DNA from: Galbibacter kalidii
GTDB lineage: Bacteria; Bacteroidota; Bacteroidia; Flavobacteriales; Flavobacteriaceae
Assembly: GCF_026241135.1 (NCBI RefSeq)
Contig: NZ_JAPFGA010000003.1
Span: 124,001 to 188,000, forward strand
DNA: 64,000 nucleotides
Direction: 5' to 3'
Shown: positions 46,931 to 54,690 of the stretch, one piece after another
How the letters are laid out: the number at the start of each line of letters is the position of its first letter
Position numbering within the stretch: the first letter of the stretch is position 1
The notes under the pieces: generated by a model
Databases searched by the model: none
The model's input: only the letters and a program-made list of their open reading frames with translations
What the model was told of the DNA's origin: nothing
Made by a program: the position numbers and the translations under genes

Positions 46931-46990
46931 TGTGCCAGCTGGCTCCACCACTAAAACAATCCACCGGATTGTTTTTTAACGTTCGGCCCT
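46931..46990. repeat. Palindromic repeat type B, copy 2
   Basis: GCCAGCTGGCTCC flank, stem AAAACAATCC (46953-46962), loop ACC, GGATTGTTTT (46966-46975), then TTAACGTTCG. Compared with 44239-44315 the flanks are conserved and the stem is different but still perfectly paired. It overlaps the 3' end of the MFS gene by a few bases. Confidence 0.65.
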
Positions 46991-48287
46991 ACTTTTTCTT
47001 TAATCCAACTTTATGTCCGTGCAGGGCGTAGTAAAGAATAATGGCATAACACGGGAACAAAATCCAATACCCCGAAGTAGCGGCATCTCCTACACCAAGG
47101 GTTGCTTTATTTGAATCGACCAAAGCTCCGTATAATGGTGGAATGATCGCACCTCCGGAAATGGCCATAACCAACAATGCTGAGGCTGTCTTCGTGAATT
47201 TTCCGAGTCCGTCCAAAGCCAACGGCCAAATTGCCGGCCAAACAAGTGCGTTGGCAATTCCTAAGGCGGCAACGAACAATACAGAGGTAAATCCTGTAGT
47301 GAATACTATCCCGAATGAAAAAAGGATTCCCAATACCGCACTGGCTTTCAATGCGAAATTCTGACTAATGTATTTCGGAATCAAGAAAACCCCTAAGGCA
47401 TAGGTTAACACCATAGCCATCAGAGTCATTGAAGTAAATGTTTTTGCATCTTCGGCAGGGATATCGAGTGCCAAGCCATAAGAGATAATGGTATCTCCAG
47501 CAATAACCTCTACCCCAACATAAACAAACAAGGCAAATACTCCCAACCAAAGGTGTGGGAATTGGAAGATACTGGTCTTTTTGGCTACTACTCCATCTTT
47601 AGCATCCGTTTCTTCTGTCTCTTCGGCTTCTATTTCCGGTAGCGGCGCTTTTGTTATCACAATGGCCAAGAGGAATAACACAACCGCCATGACAATATAT
47701 GGCAACACTACACTATCGGCCATTTTGTTCAACAGAGTTACTTTTTCATCGGTTGATACCTGACTCACTTTTTCTTTGATCTCATCGATTCCCGTTAATA
47801 AAAGGGCTCCAAAAATAAAAGAACCCAACATCCCGGCCACTTTATTGGCAATCCCCATGATCGCAATTCGTTTTGCCCCACTTTCCATAGGCCCCAAGAT
47901 CGTGACATACGGATTGGCTGCTGTTTGCAATAATGTCATTCCGGCTCCTTGAATAAAGATTCCTGTCAGGAACATCCAATAAGTCCTAGCTTCTGCAGCA
48001 GGGATAAACACCAAGGCTCCTATGGCCATAATGATCAACCCTATAGATAATCCTTTTTTATAGCCTACTTTCCGCAACACATAAGAGGCCGGTAAAGCCA
48101 TAACCACAAATGAAATATAGGAAGCCGAAGCCACCAAATAGGATTGTGCATCGGTGAGTTCATTGATGGTTTTCATAAACGGTATAAGCGCTCCGTTGAT
48201 CCAGGTTACAAAACCAAAAATGAAAAACAATCCCGCAATAATAATCATAGGGATTAATGTGTTTGATCTTTGTGAGGTAGTTGTCAT
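46989..48287 (-). CDS. Sugar MFS transporter, FucP/GluP-like (candidate GlcNAc importer)
   Basis: 432 aa with about 12 membrane segments. Family blocks include GLFFIFGFVTWINGALIPFM at the first helix, QTAANPYVTILGP near residue 125, and ANALVWPAIWPLALDGLGKF near the end, as in FucP/GluP/NagP proton symporters. An acidic cytoplasmic loop (EIEAEETEETDAKD) divides the halves. Being next to a NagB-type deaminase and a GlcNAc kinase suggests import of GlcNAc or a related sugar. It is 30 bp downstream of a LytTR regulator gene and probably in its operon. Confidence 0.9.
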   Translation of the reverse strand: MTTTSQRSNTLIPMIIIAGLFFIFGFVTWINGALIPFMKTINELTDAQSYLVASASYISFVVMALPASYVLRKVGYKKGLSIGLIIMAIGALVFIPAAEARTYWMFLTGIFIQGAGMTLLQTAANPYVTILGPMESGAKRIAIMGIANKVAGMLGSFIFGALLLTGIDEIKEKVSQVSTDEKVTLLNKMADSVVLPYIVMAVVLFLLAIVITKAPLPEIEAEETEETDAKDGVVAKKTSIFQFPHLWLGVFALFVYVGVEVIAGDTIISYGLALDIPAEDAKTFTSMTLMAMVLTYALGVFLIPKYISQNFALKASAVLGILFSFGIVFTTGFTSVLFVAALGIANALVWPAIWPLALDGLGKFTKTASALLVMAISGGAIIPPLYGALVDSNKATLGVGDAATSGYWILFPCYAIILYYALHGHKVGLKKK

Positions 48288-48317
48288 AATTTTTGTGTGA
48301 CTTAATTAATAATGTAT

Positions 48318-49052
48318 TTATTCTTCGTTCAACAGATTCCCTTTATTCTTTATAATACGCTCTTTGGCATATTTTGAATAATTCCTTCCCATGGGAATCC
48401 TTTTATTTTCAATTTCAATCAGGTTACCCTCTATTGATTTTACCTTGTCGATCGCAATGGTGTATGATTTGTGTACCCTGATAAAGTTTTCTGATGGGAG
48501 TTCTTCACTGATACTGGATAAGGATTTATGGGAAATATAGGTTCCCTCCCTACTGTGTAGTTTTATGTAATCTTTTAGGCTTTCGATATACAGTATGTCG
48601 TGCAGGAATATTTTTATGAGTTTCTTTTCTACTTTAAGAAAAATATGAGGCTCCTGATCAAAATCGGTGGTTGGTTTTGCTCCTTGCGCTTCCATCAATA
48701 ATCGAGCGGTTAATTTATTGACAGACTTTAGAAAACGGTTGAATGGGATGGGTTTTACCAAATAGTCCAAAACTTCCAACTCATAACTCTCAATAGCATA
48801 TTCTCTATAAGCTGTGGTGATTATGATATGCGGATGTTCGTTCAGATTCCTTAAAAATTCCAGACCGTTCATTTTAGGCATACTAATGTCCAGAAAAACA
48901 ACATCAATATTTTCCTGATCTATTACGTGCAGTGCCTCTATGGGGTTATTATAAACACCTACAATCTCAATGTTTTTAAATTCCCCTATATACGATTTGA
49001 TGATCTCTATCGCTATCGGCTCGTCGTCTATGATTAAGCTTCTTATGATCAT
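48318..49052 (-). CDS. LytTR-family response regulator
   Basis: 244 aa. Receiver domain with acidic pocket Asp9-Asp10 and phosphoacceptor Asp55 (VVFLDISMPKMNG), then a LytTR DNA-binding domain (HDILYIESLKDYIKLHSREG, then FIRVHKSYTIAIDKV and RIPMGRNY). It is the DNA-binding half of a LytS/LytTR pair; its ATG overlaps the kinase stop by 4 bp (ATGA). Likely target: the flanking MFS and nagB promoters. Confidence 0.94.
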   Translation of the reverse strand: MIIRSLIIDDEPIAIEIIKSYIGEFKNIEIVGVYNNPIEALHVIDQENIDVVFLDISMPKMNGLEFLRNLNEHPHIIITTAYREYAIESYELEVLDYLVKPIPFNRFLKSVNKLTARLLMEAQGAKPTTDFDQEPHIFLKVEKKLIKIFLHDILYIESLKDYIKLHSREGTYISHKSLSSISEELPSENFIRVHKSYTIAIDKVKSIEGNLIEIENKRIPMGRNYSKYAKERIIKNKGNLLNEE

Positions 49053-50095
49053 TTGATGGGAATTTTTAGAGTGACTACAAACATATCATTATTTACATCA
49101 GCTTTCAAATCAAATCTATCCTCATAAAGCATTTTCAATCGTCTTCGCATATTTTTCAAGCCTATTCCTCCCGGTGATGAAGTAGAGTGGTTTTCTACAT
49201 CAAAATTGTTTATCGTTTGGAAAACAAGTTCGTCCCCCATCTTTTCAAAAGAAACAAGAAGCTTTAAATGTTTATCATCTTGAACACCGTGTTTAAAAGA
49301 ATTCTCGACGAATGGTAGAAAAAGTAATGGCGGAATGGTAATATTATCCACATTTCCTTTTATGCTTATTTCAGAATCTATGTTGGTTTCATACCTAAGT
49401 TTTTCCAACTCAATATAATTATCTATATAGTTAATTTCCTGAATTAAAGGTAGTCGTTTTTTACTTGCGTCATATATAACATAACGCATAATATCGGAAA
49501 GCCTTATAACAACATCAGGGGCTTGAGATGATTTTTTTAAGACCAGTCCATATAAATTATTGAGTGTATTGAAGAAAAAATGAGGCTGCATCTGCGCCTT
49601 CAGGTATTTCAATTCAGTTTTGTACTGTAACTCCCTGAGTTCTTGATTTCTATTTCTCTCACCAATATAATCCACCGTAAACTTGATGGCTGCCGTAATT
49701 CCCAACACATACAACTCTCCTATACTTACTGCGGCTATGTGGTTGGGGTCAAACGGTTTGTAAACACCTTCGGCCTCCGGCCATATATTTTCTGTAACCA
49801 ACCAATAGGTAAGTCCGGTTCGCAAACTATAGTGAACCGCCAAGAGCAACAATATAGAAACAATATAGAAGGTATATTTTTTCCTGAGAAGCAGTTTGGG
49901 GATCAAATAGTAAATATTGAAATAAACCACAACGATATGAAGGGAAAACTCAACCAAGTTGGAAGCAAATGAATAGGAATAGTTATTAAAATAACTTCCC
50001 CATCTGATAAAATTGAACAAAAAGTAAACTATCCAAAAACAGATGTGATATCCGATTTTAATGTTTCTTTTCATTAAAGGTTCGCTTACAACCAT
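49049..50095 (-). CDS. LytS/YehU-type sensor histidine kinase
   Basis: 348 aa; an alternative Met at residue 8 would start it at 50074. Four predicted membrane segments (about residues 17-33, 46-65, 75-92 and 121-140) with no large periplasmic sensor, then the His_kinase box with phospho-His172 (MQPHFFFNTLNNLYGLV) and a HATPase region (LPFVENSFKHGVQD, GIGLKNMRRRL). Signals for this class are usually membrane-perceived. The regulator gene follows with a 4-bp overlap. Divergent from nagB. Confidence 0.93.
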   Translation of the reverse strand: MVVSEPLMKRNIKIGYHICFWIVYFLFNFIRWGSYFNNYSYSFASNLVEFSLHIVVVYFNIYYLIPKLLLRKKYTFYIVSILLLLAVHYSLRTGLTYWLVTENIWPEAEGVYKPFDPNHIAAVSIGELYVLGITAAIKFTVDYIGERNRNQELRELQYKTELKYLKAQMQPHFFFNTLNNLYGLVLKKSSQAPDVVIRLSDIMRYVIYDASKKRLPLIQEINYIDNYIELEKLRYETNIDSEISIKGNVDNITIPPLLFLPFVENSFKHGVQDDKHLKLLVSFEKMGDELVFQTINNFDVENHSTSSPGGIGLKNMRRRLKMLYEDRFDLKADVNNDMFVVTLKIPIK

Positions 50096-50356
50096 GTTAT
50101 ATAATATTCATCAATTTGGTTATTTTGATTAAAAAATCGTGAAAAAGTATAATTATTTAAAAGAATATCCAAAACATTTTAAAAAATCAAAATCTCAAAA
50201 AAAGCATTATCCTGAATTCTATGTCGTTTATTGGAAAAATGGTGTTGTTGGTATAAAAAGCTTTTTGCTATAAGCATAAAAAAGTAATTTTTATCATTCT
50301 TTCAGAAGATTCCTTACTATCTACGAAAGAATATAATGATAAAACGGCTATAAAGA

Positions 50357-52273
50357 ATGATAGAACAAATTAAGCATAAGCAAATTGGTAAATTTGAAGA
50401 TACCAAGTTCGAAAAAATCCACAACGAAATTTTTGAGGATTCCAATCGTGCATCCATCCTGGTGGCATATGAAATTGCTGACCTTATCAAGCAAAAACAA
50501 CAAGAAGGTAAACCCTGTGTACTTGGACTTGCAACCGGTTCATCTCCTATAAAGGTTTATGAAGAATTGGTAAACCTTCATAAAAAAGGGGAACTGAGCT
50601 TTCACAATGTAATTACGTTCAACCTAGACGAATACTACCCTATGGAGCCGGAAAACCGCCAAAGTTATTACTACTTTATGCATCAACACCTGTTTGATCA
50701 TGTGGATATCAACCCGGAGAACATCAATATTCCATCGGGAACGGTTTCTCAAAATGAATTGGATCAATACTGCATTGATTACGACTTGAAAATAAAACAA
50801 CTCGGCGGACTCGATTTTCAGTTGCTGGGGATTGGTCGTACAGGACATATAGGATTTAACGAACCCGGTTCGCACAAAAACTCGGGAACAAGGATCATTA
50901 CTTTGGACCATGTTACCAGAAGAGATGCTGCCAACGATTTTAACGGTATCGAACATGTACCGAAAAAGGCCATTACCATGGGGGTGAGTACTATTATGAA
51001 ATCCAAACGTATTGTTATGCTTGCTTGGGGACATAAAAAGGCATCCATAGTAAAAGAAACCATTGAAGGGCAGATCACCTCCAATGTTCCGGCTACTTTC
51101 CTACAAAATCACTCTAACACCACTATGGTTCTTGATTCTGAAGCCGCTTCGGAATTAACACGTATCAAAACCCCGTGGATTGTAAGTCAGTCTATCTGGA
51201 CAGACCGATTGAAGGTAAGGGCCGTAACCTGGTTGAGTGAAGAATTACAAAAACCGGTGCTTAAACTTACCGACAAAGATTATAACGAACACGGTATGGC
51301 TGGATTACTGGCCATTGAAGGTTCTGCATACAACCTCAACATAAAAATATTCAACAAACTGCAACACACCATCACCGGATGGCCGGGAGGAAAACCCAAT
51401 GCAGATGACACAAAAAGACCGGAACGTTCTACTCCGGCAAAGAAAAGAGTTATCATTTTCAGTCCGCACCCAGATGATGATGTGATTTCTATGGGAGGGA
51501 CTTTTTCAAGGTTGATCGACCAAGGACATGAAGTTCATGTGGCCTATCAAACATCAGGAAGTATTGCTGTTACCGACGAAGAGGCATTAAAATTTGCTGA
51601 AGTAGCACAATCGCTTAACGGAATTGGAAAGGACAATAACTTCCATAAGATTATTTCCTTTTTAAATTCAAAGACTACCGCCTATGAAGACAATCTCGAA
51701 ACCCGGAAAATAAAAGGGATGATACGCAGAATGGAATCATATGGCGCTACCAGGTACCTTGGACTAGATGATTCTAAAGTACATTTTCTTGATCTTCCCT
51801 TCTATGAAACAGGAAAAATCAAGAAAAATCCGATCGGAGAAGATGATATTCAGATCCTTATCGATCTTATTACATTGATAAAACCACATCAAATCTATGC
51901 TGCCGGAGACCTTGCCGATCCACACGGTACACACAAACTCTGTTTGGATGCCATTTTTGAAGCCGTTGATCAAATTAAGGATCAATCATTTATGGATGAT
52001 TGCTGGTTATGGCTATATCGAGGTGCTTGGCACGAATGGGATATTGCCGATATAGAAATGGCTGTTCCATTAAGTCCGGATGAAATGAACAAAAAGATTA
52101 ACGCCATCCTTTTCCATCAATCACAAAAAGACCGTGTGATGTTTCAAGGAGAAGACGCTCGTGAATTTTGGGTACGGGCACAGGAACGAAACAGAAATAC
52201 AGCCATATTATACGACAACCTCGGATTGGCCGAATATGAAGCTATAGAAGCTTTCAAAAGACATCATTTTTAA
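50357..52273 (+). CDS. nagB: Glucosamine-6-phosphate deaminase fused to a PIG-L/LmbE deacetylase domain
   Basis: 638 aa, more than twice the usual NagB length. Residues 1-~290 are the NagB fold: GLATGSSPIKVYEEL (phosphate loop), NLDEYYP with the catalytic Asp91, and GIGRTGHIGFNEP, where the Asp of the ring-opening Asp-x-His pair reads Thr162 and His164/Glu169 remain. Residues from about 360 form a PIG-L/LmbE zinc deacetylase (FSPHPDDDVISMGG at 368-380, ADPHGTHK near 535). The two parts would deacetylate and then deaminate GlcNAc-6-phosphate. Both metal motifs look intact. Head of the second amino-sugar locus. Confidence 0.9.
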   Translation: MIEQIKHKQIGKFEDTKFEKIHNEIFEDSNRASILVAYEIADLIKQKQQEGKPCVLGLATGSSPIKVYEELVNLHKKGELSFHNVITFNLDEYYPMEPENRQSYYYFMHQHLFDHVDINPENINIPSGTVSQNELDQYCIDYDLKIKQLGGLDFQLLGIGRTGHIGFNEPGSHKNSGTRIITLDHVTRRDAANDFNGIEHVPKKAITMGVSTIMKSKRIVMLAWGHKKASIVKETIEGQITSNVPATFLQNHSNTTMVLDSEAASELTRIKTPWIVSQSIWTDRLKVRAVTWLSEELQKPVLKLTDKDYNEHGMAGLLAIEGSAYNLNIKIFNKLQHTITGWPGGKPNADDTKRPERSTPAKKRVIIFSPHPDDDVISMGGTFSRLIDQGHEVHVAYQTSGSIAVTDEEALKFAEVAQSLNGIGKDNNFHKIISFLNSKTTAYEDNLETRKIKGMIRRMESYGATRYLGLDDSKVHFLDLPFYETGKIKKNPIGEDDIQILIDLITLIKPHQIYAAGDLADPHGTHKLCLDAIFEAVDQIKDQSFMDDCWLWLYRGAWHEWDIADIEMAVPLSPDEMNKKINAILFHQSQKDRVMFQGEDAREFWVRAQERNRNTAILYDNLGLAEYEAIEAFKRHHF

Positions 52274-52466
52274 CTTGAACTCATTTAAACTTTTTCTAAT
52301 TGGCTAAAAAATCGCCCTTTTGCACTCACTTTTTGTCTTTTTTTCCTTACGTAGCGCTGCTATGTAACTTAAAAAAGCCTTCAACCGAGCACAAAATGAC
52401 TGATTTTCGCTTCAATCGAAAAAGATTAAACGAGTTTATTAATTTAAGTTAGTGATTTTCTTCTTT
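52274..52466. other. Large imperfect hairpin region after nagB
   Basis: No gene seen. The left arm (TTTAAACTTTTTCTAATTG, from about 52286) and right arm (CAATCGAAAAAGATTAAACG, near 52416) are roughly inverted copies, and the tip TTACGTAGC-GCT-GCTATGTAA near 52347 is a small palindrome with one mismatch. It may be a folded RNA or a separate repeat type. MITE-like copy 4 follows at once. Confidence 0.55.
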
Positions 52467-52637
52467 GAGGTTGTCTGAAAAGTTATTGATGAATTTGATT
52501 TGTCACCCTGAGCCTGTCGTAGGGCTGTTAAAAATGTGTTGGTTTTCAATAAATGACACTTCGATTGTGCTTCGACAGGCTATTAGCATGACATTGTTTT
52601 GTATGACATCTGATTTTATAACTTTTTAGACAACCTC
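52467..52637. repeat. MITE-like palindromic repeat, copy 4 (best-preserved ends)
   Basis: Left end GAGGTTGTCTGAAAAGTTAT and right end ATAACTTTTTAGACAACCTC are inverted copies with one mismatch in 20. The interior has CACCCTGAGCCTGTCGTAGG and the facing TGCTTCGACAGGCTATTAGC. Between nagB and the kinase gene. Confidence 0.88.
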
Positions 52638-52688
52638 ATATCTATCAAAAAAGTTCGTTATTTTTATATACAACACAAAAAATCAACC

Positions 52689-53549
52689 ATGATATTAATT
52701 GCTGACAGCGGTTCTACAAAATGTGATTGGGTATTGGCCGACAAGAACGGAAAACAATTACTTTTTTCCCAAACTGAAGGGATCAACCCTATGGCTTTAT
52801 CAGATAAAGCTATTTCTAACATCATTCATGGGAACAAAGACCTAGAACCCTACAAAAGTTTGGTGACACAAATACACTTTTATGCTGCCGGATGCGGGAC
52901 CCAAAGTGCCGATAAGAAAATGAAGCTCCTTCTGGAAAATGTGTTTGAAAACTCAACCCATATTGACATAAAAGAAGATATTGTCGCGGCTATTCACGCC
53001 ACCACTAGTCAACCCGGAGTGATCTGTATTTTAGGGACTGGCTCTAATTGTTGTTTCTACGACGGCAAGAACATTGTCCAAAAAATACCTTCGTTGGGAT
53101 ATGTCCTATCTGATGAAGGGAGCGGGAATTTTATTGGTAAGGAATTGCTCTGCTGTTATTATCATCATAAAATGCCCGAACATATAGCCAAAGATTTTGA
53201 AAAAGTGTATAATACAGATATGAATCAAGTGTTCCAGCAACTTTATCACCATCAAAATCCGAATAAATATCTGGCTTCATTCGCACGTTTTGCTTTCAAG
53301 CACAGAAATGATCCTTTTATTGAACGTATATTGCAGCATACCATAGCCTCCTTTGTAGAAACTTACCTGACTCATTATCACAAAGAGCTTCAGCAGTATC
53401 CGGCTCATTTTGTGGGATCAATCGCATTTTACAGTCAGGATATTATCAACAAACAACTTAGTGAACGTGGCTACAGGGCAAATACCTTTGTAAAAAAACC
53501 AATCGATAGCTTGATGAAGTATATTGTTAATCTGAATATTCAAAGTTGA
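52689..53549 (+). CDS. BadF/BadG-family N-acetylglucosamine kinase-like protein
   Basis: 286 aa ASKHA-fold kinase. Phosphate loops ADSGSTKCDWVLAD (start) and CILGTGSNCCFYDGK (near residue 120), and the YVLSDEGSGNFIGKEL block, match the GlcNAc kinase (NAGK/MurK-like) group of BadF proteins. It would phosphorylate imported GlcNAc, GalNAc or MurNAc before NagB acts. Located between nagB and the DeoR gene, convergent with the latter. Substrate choice among amino sugars cannot be read from sequence. Confidence 0.88.
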   Translation: MILIADSGSTKCDWVLADKNGKQLLFSQTEGINPMALSDKAISNIIHGNKDLEPYKSLVTQIHFYAAGCGTQSADKKMKLLLENVFENSTHIDIKEDIVAAIHATTSQPGVICILGTGSNCCFYDGKNIVQKIPSLGYVLSDEGSGNFIGKELLCCYYHHKMPEHIAKDFEKVYNTDMNQVFQQLYHHQNPNKYLASFARFAFKHRNDPFIERILQHTIASFVETYLTHYHKELQQYPAHFVGSIAFYSQDIINKQLSERGYRANTFVKKPIDSLMKYIVNLNIQS

Positions 53550-53599
53550 TTTTTCAAATCAAATCACTTACCCGTATAAACAGCCACTCCTCCCACTTT

Positions 53600-54349
53600 C
53601 TACAGTATGACAATCCCCTTATTATTAAAATCCTTTAGTTCACCATCTCCTGGATGTAATTCCGTGATAAGGATGTCAACATCTTCCATATCGCAAATCT
53701 TATAGCGTTGAGATGTATTCAATTTTTCAGAAATCACCGGGGCAACCACTTGTTTGGCTGATCGGATCATCGCTTTTTTAAGCTGCACTATTTCCCAGTC
53801 AAACTCTGTTAATCCATTATGGACATCTATGGAATTGGTGCCCAAAAAACAAAGGTCCACCTTTATATCAGACAACATACTAATGGCTCCCCCTCCTATG
53901 GTTATTTTTGAATCTTTTGATATCAACCCTCCGATAAAGATTATGTCAATATTGGTTTTTGTCAATAATTGGTTAGCAACGGGCAAACTGGGTGTAAAAC
54001 AAGTAATCTTTAGGTTTGGAGGCAACATCCGTGCTAATTCCATATTGGTAGTACCCCCACTTAGTAAAATTACCTGACCATTCTTAAACAATGTAATTCC
54101 CTTTTCAGCTATTTTTGATTTTTTTTCCAGAGAATATATTTCATCCTTTTTAATACTATAATTATTAAAACCCAGGGAAATAGCCCCTCCGTGAACTTTT
54201 TTCAATTTCTTCTCTTTATGCAACTCCGTAACATCTCTACGAATAGTATCTACTGAAACTTTGAGAAGGTTTGCTATATCTACCAAAAGTACTCTATTGT
54301 GAATCCTTACTTCATTAAGGATGATTTGGTGTCTTTCCGCTTTTAACAT
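53600..54349 (-). CDS. DeoR/GlpR-family transcriptional regulator
   Basis: 249 aa from ATG 54349. An upstream ATG at 54484 is rejected since it adds a hydrophobic stretch unlike this family and runs through an operator-like palindrome. HTH: RVLLVDIANLLKVSVDTIRR near residue 30, then KVHGGAI. The C-terminal phosphosugar domain has ILLSGGTTNMELARML and CFLGTNSID. Divergent from susC2; probably represses susC-susD (and perhaps itself) in the absence of a sugar phosphate. Confidence 0.9.
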   Translation of the reverse strand: MLKAERHQIILNEVRIHNRVLLVDIANLLKVSVDTIRRDVTELHKEKKLKKVHGGAISLGFNNYSIKKDEIYSLEKKSKIAEKGITLFKNGQVILLSGGTTNMELARMLPPNLKITCFTPSLPVANQLLTKTNIDIIFIGGLISKDSKITIGGGAISMLSDIKVDLCFLGTNSIDVHNGLTEFDWEIVQLKKAMIRSAKQVVAPVISEKLNTSQRYKICDMEDVDILITELHPGDGELKDFNNKGIVIL

Positions 54350-54690
54350 TTTGAGGTAATTATATAATTGTGAAAAAGTATGAATAAATAAACAAAGTCT
54401 CAAAAACAACCATACTAAAACAGGGGAAACTAAAAAATATAACAAATTATTTAAAAATATTGCAAAAAAATGCATAATGTGCAATATTTTGCATATTTTT
54501 GATTTCCCCCGTCTTTTTTATCTATCTCATATATAAAGATATATGACATATATCAATATACAAATAAACTGCAAAAAACGGATATGCTTTGATTTTAATC
54601 AAAGTCATACACCCCTGATCTACAAGTGGTTTTTCAGTAAAATGAAAAACAGGGATATCAATATCAATCAACTTAAATCAAACTTTAACA
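54350..54690. promoter_or_regulatory. Divergent DeoR/susC control region with three inverted repeats
   Basis: 341 bp. (1) AAAATATTGCA (54454-54464) and TGCAATATTTT (54480-54490), 11-bp arms; (2) GATATATG-A-CATATATC (54538-54554), perfect; (3) CTTTGATT-TT-AATCAAAG (54587-54604). Any may be the operator of the adjacent DeoR regulator; (1) lies nearest its start. No exact TAnnTTTG box was found; the nearest is TATGCTTTG at 54583-54591. Confidence 0.6.

Larger units (their letters stand above)
46677..46988. other. 312-bp repeat-filled spacer between sodC and the MFS gene
   Basis: Between convergent genes. It contains the sodC terminator, a remnant of the dispersed terminator palindrome (GACCTCACAGGTTTTC near 46742), MITE-like copy 3 and palindrome type B copy 2. 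Nothing coding was found. Confidence 0.7.

Noticed and set aside
54350-54484. Longer start for the second DeoR gene, giving a hydrophobic N-terminal stretch
   Set aside because: DeoR proteins start right before the HTH; the extension covers an operator-like palindrome and is most likely noncoding.
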